Origin: an uncultured Pelagibacteraceae bacterium
GTDB lineage: Bacteria; Pseudomonadota; Alphaproteobacteria; Pelagibacterales; Pelagibacteraceae
NCBI GenBank assembly: GCA_902586485.1
Contig: CACIHO010000003.1
Span: 56,752-120,751 of the forward strand
Direction: 5' to 3'
Length of the DNA: 64,000 bases
Position numbers and translations under genes: made by a program. Positions 60,715-64,000 of this stretch are shown here, one piece after another (positions within the stretch are counted from its first letter, which is position 1; every line of letters starts with the position of its first letter). The notes under the pieces were generated by a model that was not told the DNA's origin, did no database searches, and saw only the letters and a program-made list of their open reading frames with translations.

Positions 60715-61929
60715 ATGAGCAAAATCAAGGTAAATAACCCGGTAGTAGAGCTGAATGGCGATGAAATGACACGAATTATATGGGAGTTCATCAAAAACAA
60801 ATTAATCCTTCCATATTTAGATCTTGGCATTGAATACTACGATTTAGGTATGAAAAGCAGAGATAATACTGACGATCAGATCACAATAGACTCTGCGAAT
60901 GCTATTAAAAAAATTGGTGTTGGAATTAAGTGTGCAACGATTACACCTGATGAAGCAAGAGTAGAAGAATTTGATTTAAAAAAAATGTGGAGGTCTCCAA
61001 ACGGGACCATAAGAAATATAATTGGAGGAACAGTATTTAGAGAGCCAATTATTTGTAAAAATATTCCAAAACTTGTTCCTTCTTGGACAGATCCAGTAAT
61101 TATCGGAAGACATGCGTTTGGTGATCAATACAGAGCTACAGATTTTAAAGTTCCTGGAAAAGGAAAAATGGAAGTAAAGTGGACATCAGAGGATGGAAAA
61201 GATGAAATTAAATATGAAGTATTTAATTTTACAGGTCCTGGTGTGGCTTTATCAATGTATAATTTAGATAAGTCTATTGAAGACTTTGCAAGATCTTGTT
61301 TCAGTTATGGGTTAATTAAAAAATGGCCTGTTTACATGTCTACCAAAAATACAATTCTAAAGCAATACGATGGAAGATTTAAAGATATTTTCCAAGAAAT
61401 TTTTAACAAAGAATACAAAAATAAATTTGAAAAAAATAATTTGACTTACGAACATAGATTAATTGATGATATGGTTGCATGTGCAATGAAGTGGAGTGGT
61501 AAATATATTTGGGCTTGTAAAAATTACGATGGTGATGTTCAGTCAGATACTATGGCTCAAGGTTATGGGTCTTTAGGATTAATGACAAGTACATTGTTAA
61601 CGCCAGATGGAAAAATAATGGAGGCAGAGGCTGCACACGGAACAGTAACTAGACACTATAGAATGCATCAACAAGGAAAAGAAACTTCAACCAACCCTAT
61701 CGCATCAATTTTTGCTTGGACTAGAGGATTAGCTCACAGAGGTAAATTAGATGGTAATGAAGAACTAATCAAATTTGCACAAACTTTAGAAAAAGTTTGT
61801 ATTGAATGCGTAGAAAGTGGATCAATGACAAAAGATTTGGCAATTCTTATTGGTCCTGATAGCAAGTATTTGACTACCAATCAGTTTTTAGACGAAATTG
61901 ATGGTAATTTAAAAAAGAAATTAAATTAA
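60715..61929 (+). CDS. icd: NADP-dependent isocitrate dehydrogenase (eukaryote-like type)
   Basis: TCA-cycle enzyme, isocitrate to 2-oxoglutarate. 404 residues of the homodimeric eukaryotic type rather than the E. coli type: [78 protein letters not shown]. Convergent with alaS, with a 9-bp overlap of the two ends. Confidence 0.96.
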   Translation: MSKIKVNNPVVELNGDEMTRIIWEFIKNKLILPYLDLGIEYYDLGMKSRDNTDDQITIDSANAIKKIGVGIKCATITPDEARVEEFDLKKMWRSPNGTIRNIIGGTVFREPIICKNIPKLVPSWTDPVIIGRHAFGDQYRATDFKVPGKGKMEVKWTSEDGKDEIKYEVFNFTGPGVALSMYNLDKSIEDFARSCFSYGLIKKWPVYMSTKNTILKQYDGRFKDIFQEIFNKEYKNKFEKNNLTYEHRLIDDMVACAMKWSGKYIWACKNYDGDVQSDTMAQGYGSLGLMTSTLLTPDGKIMEAEAAHGTVTRHYRMHQQGKETSTNPIASIFAWTRGLAHRGKLDGNEELIKFAQTLEKVCIECVESGSMTKDLAILIGPDSKYLTTNQFLDEIDGNLKKKLN

Positions 61930-64000
61930 ACTCTTAAGCTTTTCAAAAGCTTCTTCAATTTTTGATTGATCCTGTCCACCAGCTTGAGCAAAGTCTTTTC
62001 TTCCTCCACCACCTTTACCGCCAATTATTTCAGATCCAACTTTAACAAATTTTACTGCATCAAACTTTCTGATTAAATTGTCTGTTACTCCAACTGCTAA
62101 CCCAACCTTGTCATCTTTATTGGCAAATACAACAACAATACCTTCGCCTAAATCTTTTTTACCTTTATCTACAAGTTTTCTTAATTCTTTAGGAGGTAAT
62201 CCATCTATTTTTTGAAGTCTCAACTTAACTCCATTAATTTCTTCGTCTTTAATAATATTTTTTGATTTATCCTCTAAAATTGTATTTACTGATATAGTTT
62301 CTAATTGTTTATTTAAATTTTTTATTAAAGTTTTTTGATCAGCTTCTTCTAAACTTGGTTTTCCTCCCAATTTAATAATTTGCTGACTTAAATCTTTAAT
62401 TGTTTCCTCGTCTTTTTCGGCAGATAGATTTGATAATTTTTCTTTATTTTTTAGATATTCCTCTAATTGTTTATCTCTTAAAGCCTCAATTCTTCTAACC
62501 CCTGCAGCAATAGAGGACTGGCTTACAATCTTAAATTTACCAATATCACCAGTGTTTTTAACGTGTGTTCCACCACATAATTCAGTAGAAAAATACTTAC
62601 CATCCTCATCTCCCATAGAAAGAACTCTTACTTCATCTCCGTATTTTTCACCAAATAATGCTAGAGCACCATTTTCAACTGCCTCATCAGGTGTCATTAG
62701 TCTAGTTTTTACATCAGATTTTTTTGAAACCATTGTATTTACAAACTCTTCTATTTTATCAATTTCCTCGTTCAAAATAGGTTTCATGTGACTGAAATCA
62801 AATCTTAATCTACTTGGCTCTACTAATGAGCCTTTTTGAGTTACATGAGTACCTAGAACTCTTCGTAAAGATTCATGTAGCAGATGGGTTGCTGAGTGAT
62901 AAGCACGAGTATCGTCTCTTCTTTCCACATCAATTTTTAACTCTACACTTTCCTGAAGTTTAATAGATCCACTCATAACCTTTCCATAATGAACAAATAA
63001 ATCTCCTAGTTTTTTTTGGACATCGGTTACTTCAAATTTAAAGTCATTTGATACTATTTCACCAGTATCACCTACCTGACCTCCAGACTCTCCATAGAAA
63101 GGAGTTTGATTTACTATAATCATTCCCTCATCATTTTCTTTTAACTGATCTACTTCTTTGTTGTCTTTTAAAAGAGACAACACGACACCTTCAGCTTGAT
63201 TAGTTTCGTATCCTAAAAATTCAGTTGGCTCAATTTTATCTTTTATTCCAAACCAGATATCTTCAACCGCTGCATCTCCTGAACCTTTCCAATTTTTCTT
63301 AGCAAGTTCTCTACTTTCTTTCATCAAAGATTGAAACTTTTCAGTATCAATTGACATTGATTTATTTCTTAAAATATCTTCTGTAAGATCTAACGGGAAA
63401 CCATAGGTATCGTATAATTTAAAAGCTACTTCACCTGGCAACACTTTATCTATTTTAGATATTTCATCGTTTAAAATTTTTATTCCTCTATCTAATAGAA
63501 CTAAGAATTTTTCTTCCTCCATTTTTAAAGTTTCTTTAATTAAAGACTCGGCTCTAACTAACTCTGGATAGTTTCCTGACATTTCATTTTTAAGAGTGTC
63601 AAACAAATTATAAAAAACTGGTTCCTTAGATCCTAATAAATGAGAATGTCTCATCCCTCTTCTCATAATTCTTCTGAGAACATATCCTCTTCCTTCGTTT
63701 GAAGGTAAAACTCCTTCAGCAATTAAAAATGAACTTGCTCTTAAGTGATCAGCTATTACTCTAAAACTTGCAAGATTAGACTTATCTGATTTAACTTTTG
63801 TAATTTCAGATGCAGAACCAATTATTTTTTTGAAATGATCTGTTTCATAGTTATCATGTGAACCTTGCAATAAAGCTGCAATTCTCTCAAGTCCCATTCC
63901 AGTATCAACTGATGGTTTTGGAAGATTAATTCTTTTATCTTTTGTAACTTGTTCAAACTGCATAAAGACTAAGTTCCAAATTTCTATAAATCTATCTCCA
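61921..64000 (-). CDS. alaS: Alanyl-tRNA synthetase, C-terminal part (5' end outside window)
   Basis: Charges tRNA-Ala. About 693 residues are visible; the frame is open to the right edge (reading [17 protein letters not shown]), so the true start lies outside. Seen are the end of the catalytic domain ([15 protein letters not shown]), the tRNA-recognition domain ([18 protein letters not shown]), the editing domain with [12 protein letters not shown] and [14 protein letters not shown] (zinc-type HxxxH and CxxxH), and the C-Ala domain with [17 protein letters not shown]. Typical full length is about 880. Confidence 0.97.
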   Translation of the reverse strand, partial: GDRFIEIWNLVFMQFEQVTKDKRINLPKPSVDTGMGLERIAALLQGSHDNYETDHFKKIIGSASEITKVKSDKSNLASFRVIADHLRASSFLIAEGVLPSNEGRGYVLRRIMRRGMRHSHLLGSKEPVFYNLFDTLKNEMSGNYPELVRAESLIKETLKMEEEKFLVLLDRGIKILNDEISKIDKVLPGEVAFKLYDTYGFPLDLTEDILRNKSMSIDTEKFQSLMKESRELAKKNWKGSGDAAVEDIWFGIKDKIEPTEFLGYETNQAEGVVLSLLKDNKEVDQLKENDEGMIIVNQTPFYGESGGQVGDTGEIVSNDFKFEVTDVQKKLGDLFVHYGKVMSGSIKLQESVELKIDVERRDDTRAYHSATHLLHESLRRVLGTHVTQKGSLVEPSRLRFDFSHMKPILNEEIDKIEEFVNTMVSKKSDVKTRLMTPDEAVENGALALFGEKYGDEVRVLSMGDEDGKYFSTELCGGTHVKNTGDIGKFKIVSQSSIAAGVRRIEALRDKQLEEYLKNKEKLSNLSAEKDEETIKDLSQQIIKLGGKPSLEEADQKTLIKNLNKQLETISVNTILEDKSKNIIKDEEINGVKLRLQKIDGLPPKELRKLVDKGKKDLGEGIVVVFANKDDKVGLAVGVTDNLIRKFDAVKFVKVGSEIIGGKGGGGRKDFAQAGGQDQSKIEEAFEKLKSLI

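Noticed and set aside
61930..61955. Hairpin AAGCTTTTCAAAAGCTT near the icd end as terminator
   Set aside because: It lies inside the alaS coding region, is AT-rich and lacks a T-run in the right place.

Overview
The window is almost certainly from a SAR11-clade (Pelagibacterales) marine alphaproteobacterium. The DNA is very AT-rich, genes are packed with 1-11 nt overlaps, Lys/Asn/Ile codons dominate, and the gene content fits this group: a tandem glycine riboswitch on gcvTHP, a molybdenum formate dehydrogenase operon, many DMT permeases, one TRAP transporter, a eukaryote-like NADP isocitrate dehydrogenase and an IMP dehydrogenase without CBS domains. No tRNA, rRNA, CRISPR array or prophage was found.

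Layout. 1-9295: end of dnaB, an MMPL exporter, cvpA-purF, a PhnZ-like HD protein, glutathione synthesis (gshA-gshB) and a DMT permease. 9326-14508: an MFS permease, a MOSC protein, a PhyH-type dioxygenase, two Gfo/Idh/MocA dehydrogenases and an orphan gene. 14520-21450: an accessory locus made of two tandem cassettes. 21451-24696: an amidinotransferase, creatinase and a DMT permease (guanidino-compound metabolism). 24746-34259: moeA, mobA, an Fe-S scaffold, an HPP protein, fdhD, the two formate dehydrogenase subunits and selO. 34262-41475: a 2OG oxygenase/TPR pair, a DAO oxidoreductase, TspO, an SDR, and a fatty-acid-modifying set (amine oxidase, DUF1365, CFA-type methyltransferase, DUF3833 lipoprotein). 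41482-45991: gcvP-gcvH-gcvT with the riboswitch. 46028-49796: a DMT permease, the 5-oxoprolinase genes pxpC, pxpB and pxpA, and a TPR protein. 49793-53328: TRAP transporter and TerC. 53329-64000: panB, a glyoxalase, guaA-TPR-guaB, rlmE, a glycosyltransferase, pssA, psd, icd and the 3' part of alaS.

The notable find is the cassette locus. A 59-bp sequence, the first 19.7 codons of a small 75-codon gene, occurs three times (14520, 19375, 21223). Only the last copy continues into the full gene. Between the copies sit two cassettes of 4,855 and 1,848 bp. The first carries a type III restriction-modification system. The second carries one unknown exported protein. Both have the same end architecture: a 122-bp left end (gapless, roughly 79% identical by hand count) with three 10-bp iterons and a covarying inverted repeat; a 22-bp block that matches between the two ends of one cassette but differs between cassettes; and a right end with a shared 14-mer and an exact 24-bp spacing to the next 59-bp copy. 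No recombinase is encoded. I infer small, integrase-less integrative cassettes that use the 5' end of this gene as attachment site and rebuild the gene on insertion.

Metabolically the region leans towards C1 and small nitrogen compounds. Glycine cleavage, creatinase (creatine to sarcosine and urea), 5-oxoproline hydrolysis and formate oxidation would all feed central C1/N pools. That functional linkage is inference from family roles.
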